A stretch of DNA of 64,000 bases from Bacteroidales bacterium (lineage in GTDB: Bacteria; Bacteroidota; Bacteroidia; Bacteroidales; P3): positions 1 through 64,000 of the forward strand of contig JAFVCA010000008.1 of assembly GCA_017479705.1 (NCBI GenBank). The letters run 5' to 3'. Under the pieces are notes generated by a model. The model saw nothing but the letters and a program-made list of their open reading frames with translations. It ran no database searches and was not told the origin of the DNA. Of the stretch, positions 40,013 through 47,019 are shown one piece after another. Position 1 is the first letter of the stretch, and the number at the start of each line of letters is the position of its first letter. Both the position numbers and the translations under genes were made by a program.

Positions 40013-40768
40013 ATGAAAAAGGCATTATTTGCAATGGTTGCACTCCTGCTGACAGCAACAGGCCAGATTGTGGCCCAAGACATTATTACCTTAAAAGATG
40101 GGACAGACATCAAAGCCAAGATATTAGAAATAACCCCAACCGAACTAAAGTATAAAAAATACAACAATTTAGAGGGTCCAACAATAACAATCTTGAAATC
40201 ACAGGTCTTAATTGTGCGCTATGAGAATGGCGAAAACGAAGTGTTCAATGACTCCCAAAAGAATACTAACAATAACGATATACACAATAGTTCCTACATT
40301 CATGATTATATGAAATACTCTGAATACAAGAACCTATATGACAAAAATAAATACATACGTCAAATCGGCGATCCTTACAGCCCCAGTGGATGCGGATGGG
40401 CATCATTCTTCATTCCAGGATTAGGCCAAGCTATTGCTGATGAATGGGGACGTGCTGCATGGATATTTATAGTGAATGTTGGATTAGGTGCCGTTTCTGT
40501 AAGAGCAGCATACAATTACGCCTATTATGGTGACAATACCTCTACATTATTACTTGTGGCATCCTCTTTTGGAAGACTCGTATTTGATATATGGAGTATT
40601 GTTGATGCGGTCAACGTTGCCAAGATAAAAAATATGCACAGTCAGGAACTACGCGCTCGGCAAACATCGTCTCTCAATATATCAATGACTCCTTACCTCG
40701 GATTTGCATCCTGCAAGGATAATAGCAAACAGCCTGTTACAGGCTTATCTTTTAATCTTTCATTCTAA
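40013..40768 (+). CDS. Exported/membrane protein, unknown function
   Basis: A 251-aa protein with a signal peptide (ending GQIVAQD near 22). Residues ~22-75 form a small beta domain (IITLKDGTDIKAKILEITPTELKYKKY...) common at the N-terminus of Bacteroidota exported proteins. A polar linker follows, then hydrophobic segments (FFIPGLGQ; AWIFIVNVGLGAVSV; LLLVASSFGRLVFDIWSIVDAV) suggesting two or three membrane passes. It starts 70 bp downstream of the RNA 2 terminator, so its own promoter or readthrough is needed. Confidence 0.75.
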   Translation: MKKALFAMVALLLTATGQIVAQDIITLKDGTDIKAKILEITPTELKYKKYNNLEGPTITILKSQVLIVRYENGENEVFNDSQKNTNNNDIHNSSYIHDYMKYSEYKNLYDKNKYIRQIGDPYSPSGCGWASFFIPGLGQAIADEWGRAAWIFIVNVGLGAVSVRAAYNYAYYGDNTSTLLLVASSFGRLVFDIWSIVDAVNVAKIKNMHSQELRARQTSSLNISMTPYLGFASCKDNSKQPVTGLSFNLSF

Positions 40769-40978
40769 CAGGAGATTCTCCTTCAACCACTTTTCTTTCA
40801 ATAGAGCAAAGAGTGTTTTGATGCTAATGATTAACTTATCATCCTGCACTATTAAATAACGGATGCCTCGTTTTGAAGTTGTGATTTTCTGCGAAAATCC
40901 AAAGTACCGGTTTGGATTTTCGCAGAAAATCCAAAGTGGAGAATCTATCAATCCATTAGAAATCAGCTTACAGAATAA
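40769..40978. other. Gap with large double-palindromic inverted repeat
   Basis: The arms at 40883-40903 and 40911-40931 are perfect 21-bp inverted repeats around a 7-nt loop. Each arm is itself a GATTTTC-tgc-GAAAATC hairpin. A 63-codon minus-strand ORF crossing it (40760-40951) is partly made of the repeat and has no recognisable family, so I do not call it. Confidence 0.6.
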
Positions 40979-41188
40979 TTATTGCCCATTTTGCCATTCT
41001 AGGACTATCTCGTCGACGAGGTAGGCATCACTCATATTGTGCAGGTGGTACATTTTCTGAGACAGATAGCTGTATGTGGAAGTGTTGTAGAATATGTCTA
41101 AGGCCCGTTGCGGACTGATGCTCAACCGCTCGGACAGCAGCATGATGATGCGGGCATACTTCATTTGCAAAAGTGTCTCGTTTATCAA
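40979..41188 (-). CDS. DUF3791-like small protein (downstream partner of a decayed module)
   Basis: A 69-aa protein from a probable TTG start (MINETLLQMKYARIIMLL). The pattern resembles the second DUF3791-type protein of DUF3791-DUF3990-DUF3791 modules: a helix, SISPQRALDIFYNTSTY, then LHNMSDAYLVDEIV. In those modules a DUF3990 protein, probably an ADP-ribosyltransferase-type effector, sits between the two small proteins. Here the in-frame residues upstream (GSLMFSSHQV) may be the last scrap of DUF3990. Function is unknown; a toxin-antitoxin role is only suggested. Confidence 0.6.
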   Translation of the reverse strand: MINETLLQMKYARIIMLLSERLSISPQRALDIFYNTSTYSYLSQKMYHLHNMSDAYLVDEIVLEWQNGQ

Positions 41189-41247
41189 TCCGTTGGTTAC
41201 TTGATGGGAGGAAAACATCAAAGACCCACAACCGTTATGAATCTGAC

Positions 41248-41469
41248 CTATGAATTGGGGGTGCCCTTTTTGAGATACGACAGGCACTCATCTACAATAT
41301 ACTTCTTACTTTGAGTATGCAGTGTCTCATAGCTGGGGAAGAGGAACTAATCTATCCCCTCCTTTTCGTTGAACACACGATAGACAGCTGACCCAAGAAC
41401 GCCCAGCCGAATAGCAGTGTTTTCGATACAGAAAACAGCAAACTCCATCACTCTATCAGCATCAGTCAT
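41248..41469 (-). pseudogene. DUF3791 protein interrupted by an in-frame TAG
   Basis: From ATG 41469 the frame reads MTDADRVMEFAVFCIENTA..., meets TAG at 41349-41347 after 40 codons, and continues for 32 codons (PSYETLHTQSKKYIVDECL) to a second TAG. The two halves together form the classic DUF3791 pattern (helix; LHTQSxxYIVDE), so this is one gene broken by a nonsense change. The DUF3990 gene expected next is missing, with only about 60 bp remaining before the second small protein. Confidence 0.75.
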
Positions 41470-41534
41470 AATGTCATATAATAAGGCCACCTGACACAGT
41501 ATGCCAAGTGGCCTTAGATTATTGGGTAATATAA

Positions 41535-42098
41535 TTACTTCGCATCGCGGCCGGCGCGGATGGCCTTGATGTTGGTCTCGACGACGGCATCGCCCTTGCG
41601 GCCGAAGATGGCCTTGATAGCTTTCTCCAATTCGTCGAACTCAATCTCAAGGTAGGGAGCGGCGGCACCCAGCAGCACCATGTTGCCGCGGGCGTTGAGT
41701 TCCTTGGCAATGGCGTTGGCGTTGAAGCTGACGCATTTTTTCAGCTTGCCCAGCTCGGCATTGACCTTCTCCATGTCGGGATAGTTCTTGATGTTGATGA
41801 AGGGGTCACTGTTGGTGATGACCACGCCGTCGGGGGCCAAGAAAGGCAGATAGCGCAGAGCCTCCATGGGCTCGGAGCTGAGGATGATGTCGGCCTTGCC
41901 TTCGGGAATCACATCGGCGAAGATGGGGTCGCTGCTGATGCGGAGGTGGCTGAAAACGCTGCCGCCACGCTGCGACATGCCGTGGATTTCGCTCTGTTTG
42001 ACGTTCATGCCCAGATTGAGGGCTGCGTCGCTGATGATTTTGGCTACGGAGACAATACCGTCACCGCCTACGCCACAAAGTATGATGTCTTTTTTCAT
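41535..42098 (-). CDS. iorB: Indolepyruvate:ferredoxin oxidoreductase, beta subunit
   Basis: A 187-aa gamma-domain (POR_N-like) subunit: CGVGGDGIVSVAKII, SEIHGMSQRGGSVFSHLR and LSSEPMEALRYL are characteristic. With IorA it converts aryl pyruvates from aromatic amino acids to aryl-acetyl-CoA with reduction of ferredoxin; the reverse direction can serve amino-acid synthesis. It lies 84 bp downstream of iorA on the same strand. Confidence 0.95.
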   Translation of the reverse strand: MKKDIILCGVGGDGIVSVAKIISDAALNLGMNVKQSEIHGMSQRGGSVFSHLRISSDPIFADVIPEGKADIILSSEPMEALRYLPFLAPDGVVITNSDPFINIKNYPDMEKVNAELGKLKKCVSFNANAIAKELNARGNMVLLGAAAPYLEIEFDELEKAIKAIFGRKGDAVVETNIKAIRAGRDAK

Positions 42099-42182
42099 CG
42101 TTGTGTTCTATTTTTTGTGTCCGAGTAATCGGAGCAATCAGAGTATTCCAAAAACTCCGATTACTCAGACTATTCTAACTAT

Positions 42183-43772
42183 TTATTTGTTCTTAGCTGC
42201 AATGCGCTTTTTGTTCTCAACAATGCAGACACGCTGCGGGATGATGACGCTGACGCCGTCGTAGGCAATCTCCTCTTCCAGAATCTTGACAAACTCGTCA
42301 TGGTTCTTGGGCAGGGGAACGATATGGCGGATGTGGTCGGGGTCAACACCGAGGCCCTTGCAGATGTTGAAGAGCTTCATGTTGGCGCTGGAGGGCTGGC
42401 CGCCAGTCATGGCGGTGATGTCGTTGTCGAGAATCATGACAATGACGTTGGCCTTCTCGTTGATGCAGTCCAGGAGACCGGTCATGCCGCTGTGGCCAAA
42501 GGTGCCATCGCCGATAACAGCCACGGAGGGGAAGATACCCATCTCGGCAGCACCCTTTGCCATGGTGATGGAAGCACCCATGCAGACGGTGGTGTTGAGG
42601 GCACCCATGTTGAAGCCGAGGGTGTAGCAACCGATGTCGCCGAACACGCGACCGTGCTCGTATTTCTTCATCACATCAATGAGGGCCTGATAGCTGTCGA
42701 TGTGGGGGCAACCCTGACAGAGGGCGGGAGGACGGTTGGTGACCACCTCAGGCACTGCGGGACCGTTGGTCACGGTCATGCCGAGGGCCTTGGCCACCTT
42801 CTCAGCGTTCAGCTCGCCGTCGCGACGGATAACCTCATCGAGGCGGCCGTGTACGGGCTTGCCTTTGCCTAAGCAACCTTTTATCTGCTCCTCGACGAAG
42901 GGCTGGCCGTCTTCGAGCACCAGAATCTCGTCGCACTCGTCATACAGCTTGCTCAGCATGGCGGTGGGCAGGGGGTACTGGGTGATTTTCACCACGGGAT
43001 AGGGGCATTTGCCGCCGGGGAAATTCTCTAACAGGTAGTTGTAAGCGATACCCGTTGTGACGATACCGCGGCTCTTGTCGGTGCCGGGGATGTACTGGTT
43101 GTAGCCGCTCTTCTCCGAGCTCTCTTCAAACTTGGGCTGTTTGTCAATCAGGTCGCGATACAGGCGCTTGGCGTTGACAGGCAGCAGCACAAAGCTCTTG
43201 GGGTCGGTGGGGTAGCTGATGGGGTTCTGGGGCAGGGGCTCGCGGCGTTCAACACCGGCGCGGCTGTGGGCCAGACGGGTGGGGATGCGCATGAGGATGG
43301 GGGTACCCATCTTCTCGCTCAACTCGTAGCCAAAAAAGACCATGTCGTAGGCTTCCTGCTGGTTGCTGGGCTCCAGCATGGGAATCATGGCCCAGTGGCC
43401 GTAGAAACGGCTGTCCTGCTCGTCCTGCGAGGAGAACATGCTGGGGTCGTCGGCCACAACGATGATGACGCCCTTGGTGCCGATGATGGAGGCATTCATG
43501 AAGGGGTCGCCGCACACGTTCAGACCCACATGCTTCATGCAGGTCATGGCACGCTTGCCGGCGTAGGCCACGCCGATGGAGGCCTCCAAAGCGGTCTTCT
43601 CGTTGGCGCACCAGTTGGCGCGCACGCCCTTCTGGGCTGCCTCTTTGGACTTGATTACATATTCGGTGATCTGCGTGGAGGGGGTGCCGGGATAACTATT
43701 GATGGCACTGCCGCCAGCATCAATAAAAGCTTGAGCAATTGCTTCGTCGCCTAAAAGGAGTAACTTCGACAT
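42183..43772 (-). CDS. iorA: Indolepyruvate:ferredoxin oxidoreductase, alpha subunit (short form)
   Basis: A 529-aa thiamine-diphosphate subunit: LLGDEAIAQAFIDAG and SYPGTPSTQI at the N-terminus, MKHVGLNV, CQGCPH, and the ThDP-binding GDGTFGHSGM...NDITAMTGGQ. The C-terminus stops right after PQRVCIVE, so the two-cluster ferredoxin domain found at the end of archaeal IorA is absent. The start ATG 43772 matches the family N-terminus, and a longer in-frame start is not needed. A minus-strand -7 element (CAAAAATA) is at 43815-43822. Confidence 0.93.
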   Translation of the reverse strand: MSKLLLLGDEAIAQAFIDAGGSAINSYPGTPSTQITEYVIKSKEAAQKGVRANWCANEKTALEASIGVAYAGKRAMTCMKHVGLNVCGDPFMNASIIGTKGVIIVVADDPSMFSSQDEQDSRFYGHWAMIPMLEPSNQQEAYDMVFFGYELSEKMGTPILMRIPTRLAHSRAGVERREPLPQNPISYPTDPKSFVLLPVNAKRLYRDLIDKQPKFEESSEKSGYNQYIPGTDKSRGIVTTGIAYNYLLENFPGGKCPYPVVKITQYPLPTAMLSKLYDECDEILVLEDGQPFVEEQIKGCLGKGKPVHGRLDEVIRRDGELNAEKVAKALGMTVTNGPAVPEVVTNRPPALCQGCPHIDSYQALIDVMKKYEHGRVFGDIGCYTLGFNMGALNTTVCMGASITMAKGAAEMGIFPSVAVIGDGTFGHSGMTGLLDCINEKANVIVMILDNDITAMTGGQPSSANMKLFNICKGLGVDPDHIRHIVPLPKNHDEFVKILEEEIAYDGVSVIIPQRVCIVENKKRIAAKNK

Positions 43773-43814
43773 ATCCAATATTTTAATTATTAATATATTA
43801 CTTTCTTGATTTTG

Positions 43815-43822
43815 CAAAAATA
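43815..43822 (-). promoter_or_regulatory. -7 element (TATTTTTG) for iorA-iorB
   Basis: CAAAAATA on the plus strand reads TATTTTTG on the minus strand, 42 bp upstream of the iorA ATG. Confidence 0.65.
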
Positions 43823-43977
43823 AAGAAAATAATCGACATAACCAAATTTATTTTCTTCCTCACTCGACAAACATCTGAAATATAGCCACTAATCTCACTC
43901 TGTCCGAAGTCGCCATGGTGTTTCATCCCCACTTGGACGATTCACTTGGCAAGGTAGAACAAAACAGGGATTGGCCT

Positions 43978-45096
43978 TTAATGCCTTTTGCCTTGTTCAC
44001 TTATCGAATCCAGCCATTTAAGCAGATTCTCCAGCACCGCGCCGTCGGGAGCCTGACCGAGGTTGGCGTATTCGTCCACCGCACCCGTTTGGCACACCTG
44101 TCCCAGATGGTTAATGTCCTTCAACTGCACAATGCTGCATTTCACCCTGTTTTTCTTACACACACGCTTTATTGCCGACAGGTTTGCCTCCGCCAGCACC
44201 TGGCAGTCCTTCTCGCCGCCTATTGCCAAGAGCGGACATCGCATCTTGGCGATATAGTCGGCAGGATTCAATGTCAGGAAGGTCTGCATCCACGGCGTCA
44301 CCATGGCCAGTGCCCAGCCGTAGCATTCCGTATTCGTCAGTCCACACTGCTGCTTCTGTTCCTTGGTGAGGCCAGCGGCGTGCTGTTTGAACAGCGGGCG
44401 GAACGCCATGTTCAACGTCTTCACAGTATCCACCCCTTGTCCTATGGAAAGCGTGTCGCACACTGCAAACAAATCCCTCATACAGGCCAGCCGCCGCTCC
44501 ACAAGGCTGTCCGCCAGCCCTCGCAGACGGAATGCCGCCTCGTTCTGTTGCAGCAACACCGTTTTCCCGTCCATACCTGCTCCGCCCAGCATTGCCACCC
44601 CGGCCACCTCGGCACGTCGTGCCGCCACTATGGCAGCCACCGTGGCACCCTCGCTGTGCCCGAAGAGGAAGATACGCTGAGGGTCGAAAAGCTCTGGTTT
44701 CATCAATAGGTAATCCAACTGGTGCTCCACATCCTGTGCAAAGTCGAGCGTGGTGGCATGGACCATATCGCCTGTCGATTCCCCGACGCCCCTGTCATCG
44801 CACCGCAGCACGGCATAGCCCCGTGCCGACAGGTATTCTGCTATCACCTTGAAGGGCTTGTGCCCCATCAATTCCTCGTCGCGGTTCTGGGCACCCGAAC
44901 CTGTGATGAGAATCACGGCAGGCACCTGTCCCTCCACCCCGTAGGGCAAGGTCAATGTTCCTGCAATGCGCATTGTGTCGCGCGTTGTCTCGCTCACGAT
45001 ATTGAACACAAATTCCTGTTCCGTGAAGGTCTGCGCATGCAGTCCTCCCGCAGCCAGCAGCCATGCCAGCACCATGAGCCTGCGCCTCATCTCCAT
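43978..45096 (-). CDS. Exported alpha/beta hydrolase
   Basis: A 372-aa protein with a signal peptide (ending GLHAQ near 22). An alpha/beta-hydrolase fold follows: oxyanion region ITGSGAQNRDEE, DRGVGESTG, nucleophile elbow GHSEG (Ser near residue 147), a likely catalytic Asp in GGEKDCQV and His in INHLGQ. It resembles the esterase/acyl-peptidase-like hydrolases of Bacteroidota. The substrate is unknown. Its start overlaps the end of gldD by 10 bp, so it is in the gldD operon. Confidence 0.88.
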   Translation of the reverse strand: MEMRRRLMVLAWLLAAGGLHAQTFTEQEFVFNIVSETTRDTMRIAGTLTLPYGVEGQVPAVILITGSGAQNRDEELMGHKPFKVIAEYLSARGYAVLRCDDRGVGESTGDMVHATTLDFAQDVEHQLDYLLMKPELFDPQRIFLFGHSEGATVAAIVAARRAEVAGVAMLGGAGMDGKTVLLQQNEAAFRLRGLADSLVERRLACMRDLFAVCDTLSIGQGVDTVKTLNMAFRPLFKQHAAGLTKEQKQQCGLTNTECYGWALAMVTPWMQTFLTLNPADYIAKMRCPLLAIGGEKDCQVLAEANLSAIKRVCKKNRVKCSIVQLKDINHLGQVCQTGAVDEYANLGQAPDGAVLENLLKWLDSISEQGKRH

Positions 45097-45704
45097 CGGA
45101 GGGTCTCTATCAAGTGGTCTATGTCATCCTGTATATACTCCAGCACCGGGGCGAGCGAGTCGTTGTTGGGCGTGCAGTCTATGTACAGGGCTCCGCGCAC
45201 AAAATGGCTGCTGCTGTCCGTGGCCCAGAACTGGTAGGTGCTGGCCACATTCTGCCCTTTCAGGTGGTATGTGGTGCCGGAAACCCGGTGCGCCTTGTCC
45301 ATAAAACGGTTCTCGTCAATGCCCGACGAGTAGGAGAAATGCCCCTCCACAAACTTGTACGACGTGTCCACCTGCGCCCGCAGGTCTCGCACCCCGTTCA
45401 TCCGCTTGTAGGTCATAAACACATAGCCCTTATATTTCGGGTAGGTGATGGTGAACCACTTCTCGCCCGGCACGTCCTTCTTCCACTCCACATTGGCCAG
45501 GGCACTCTTCTCGAAGGTGAAGGGCAGCACGGCCGTGTCGCACACGGCATAGCGATGTGGCGGCAAATCTATGCGCAGATAAGCCTGTGGCTTGGGTGAT
45601 TCTCCGCTGTCGCCACACGCCGCCATCATCGCCACCCCAAGGCAGCAAACCATCCATTTCAGGCGGCGCACCGCCGTCGGTATTCGAATTGTCTTTTTCA
45701 TCAT
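45087..45704 (-). CDS. gldD: Gliding-motility-associated lipoprotein GldD
   Basis: A 205-aa lipoprotein (MMAACGDS, Cys about residue 30). GldD hallmarks: PKPQAYLRIDLP after the lipobox, FTITYPKYKGYVFMTYK, and the C-terminal SHFVRGALYIDCTPNNDSLAPV...HLIETLRWR. In Flavobacterium GldD is needed for gliding and for stable type IX secretion components. The signal-peptide N-region IRIPTAVRRLKW is read from a copy of the short GC-rich repeat (about 45661-45684). Between the methyltransferase-like gene and the alpha/beta hydrolase gene on one strand. Confidence 0.92.
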   Translation of the reverse strand: MMKKTIRIPTAVRRLKWMVCCLGVAMMAACGDSGESPKPQAYLRIDLPPHRYAVCDTAVLPFTFEKSALANVEWKKDVPGEKWFTITYPKYKGYVFMTYKRMNGVRDLRAQVDTSYKFVEGHFSYSSGIDENRFMDKAHRVSGTTYHLKGQNVASTYQFWATDSSSHFVRGALYIDCTPNNDSLAPVLEYIQDDIDHLIETLRWR

Positions 45705-45749
45705 ATTTTCTGTTCTTTCATTATCCGCCGGGAGAGCCGTCCCTTACGT

Positions 45750-46223
45750 TCACCGTAATATAAAATGCTGTCGGCACTGTCCGCGGTGCATCATCAGCAC
45801 CCCGACGTCATACATATCTATACTCACATTGTACTTCTCGTTGCCCTGCTGCGCCCGCCATCGCAACTCGCGGGCGTGGCACCTGTGCGGGCGGCACATC
45901 ACCTTCACCGTCTCCAACCCGTCGCCGCGGAGTCCTGCCGCATCAGTGTCGGCATGTTTCAGCACGGCCTCATCCTCGTCGTAGCACACCACCCGGAGCC
46001 CATAGTGGTCCCTCAGTTTGTACACCAACTCATGGTATGCCCTGTCCTTTCGCGGGGCAGAAGCCACCATGGCAGCCTCTTTCTCCGCCAACCCTTCGCA
46101 CATCCTGCCCCTTAGGGCTTTCCCCACACTGGCAAACAGCACCTTGCGGTACATCTCAAACACAAACGGCGAATGTACCCCATACTGTGTATCTGCCACC
46201 ATCCAATATTTCAGTCGCGTCAT
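45750..46223 (-). CDS. Shortened methyltransferase-like protein
   Basis: A 157-aa protein whose ends match a Bacteroidota SAM-methyltransferase-like family: YGVHSPFVFEMYRKVLF at the N-terminus and SIDMYDVGVLMMHRGQCRQHFILR at the C-terminus. Full-length relatives are about 240-250 aa. The central Rossmann part is reduced to VVCYDEDE and neighbours, with no clear glycine-rich SAM loop. It may be an inactive remnant or a structural derivative. The -7 element at 46234-46241 is 11 bp before the ATG, so the leader is very short. Confidence 0.6.
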   Translation of the reverse strand: MTRLKYWMVADTQYGVHSPFVFEMYRKVLFASVGKALRGRMCEGLAEKEAAMVASAPRKDRAYHELVYKLRDHYGLRVVCYDEDEAVLKHADTDAAGLRGDGLETVKVMCRPHRCHARELRWRAQQGNEKYNVSIDMYDVGVLMMHRGQCRQHFILR

Positions 46224-46233
46224 ATTCGGGCTG

Positions 46234-46303
46234 CAAAGATACAACTTTTTTTCCAATGTGTTGGTTCAAGATTTAACTCTTTGGAAAAAAAGTTGTATCT
46301 TTG
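46234..46303. promoter_or_regulatory. Divergent promoter pair
   Basis: CAAAGATA on the minus strand (46234-46241) serves the methyltransferase-like/gldD operon. TATCTTTG on the plus strand (46296-46303) serves the small ORF/lptE operon. Both are preceded by AAAAAAAGTTG. Confidence 0.8.
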
Positions 46304-46326
46304 CACAAGAAAAAAAAATCTCAACT

Positions 46327-46497
46327 ATGGATAACAACCTGAAAAAGAAGATTGACGACCTGGTTGCCGAAATCTCGGCCATCAACGACCTTACCCACAA
46401 AGTCTCCATCCTTGAATACATGGAGCAGCAGTCCTCCTACATGCTCTGGCAACTGCAGGACGAAATCCACATCGACTACGACTCGCAGAACGTCTAA
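46327..46497 (+). CDS. Small helical protein, unknown function
   Basis: A 56-aa ORF from ATG 46327, 24 bp after the -7 element. It is acidic and helical (KKKIDDLVAEISAINDLTHKVSILEYMEQ), with heptad-like spacing of Leu/Ile suggesting a coiled coil. No family is recognised. lptE starts 12 bp downstream, so it is the first gene of that operon. Confidence 0.7.
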   Translation: MDNNLKKKIDDLVAEISAINDLTHKVSILEYMEQQSSYMLWQLQDEIHIDYDSQNV

Positions 46498-46509
46498 ACC
46501 TTCCCGACC

Positions 46510-47019
46510 GTGAAAAAGTTCCTTTCCTCCCTCCTCTTCGCGGTCTCGCTGCTGACCCTCGGCGGCTGCTCCGGCGGCTATTCCTTCACCGGTGCCTCCA
46601 TCCCCGCCGAGGCCAAAACCATCTCCATCACTCAGTTCCCCAACTACGCCTCCACCGTCAACCCGCAGCTGAGCCAGAAACTCTACGACGGCTTGCAGCA
46701 GATGTTCTCCTCGCAAACCAGTCTGGGTGTCACCTCCGACGACGGCGACCTCCAAATAACCGGCGAAATCACCGACTACAGCACCCGCGCCTCCTCCATT
46801 GGCAGCGACGACAACGTGGCCACCAACCGTTTCACCATCACCATCAAGGTCTCCTTCACCAACCGCTTTGACCCCAAGGCCGATTTCGAGCAGTCGTTCT
46901 CCCGCTTCAAGGACTATGCCGCCACGCGCGACTTCTCCTCCGTCGAGCAGTCCCTCACCGACGAAATCGTCAACGAACTATGCGAAGACATCTTCAACAA
47001 GAGCGTCGTGAACTGGTAG
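46510..47019 (+). CDS. lptE: LPS assembly lipoprotein LptE
   Basis: A 169-aa LptE-like lipoprotein (TLGGCSGG, Cys about 21). The sequence YSFTGASIPAEAKTISITQFPNYAS, QKLYDGLQQMF and EITDYSTRA follows the Bacteroidota LptE pattern. LptE plugs LptD and helps insert LPS in the outer membrane. The start is GTG 46510. The last 40 bp overlap the DUF2723 gene. Confidence 0.88.
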   Translation: MKKFLSSLLFAVSLLTLGGCSGGYSFTGASIPAEAKTISITQFPNYASTVNPQLSQKLYDGLQQMFSSQTSLGVTSDDGDLQITGEITDYSTRASSIGSDDNVATNRFTITIKVSFTNRFDPKADFEQSFSRFKDYAATRDFSSVEQSLTDEIVNELCEDIFNKSVVNW

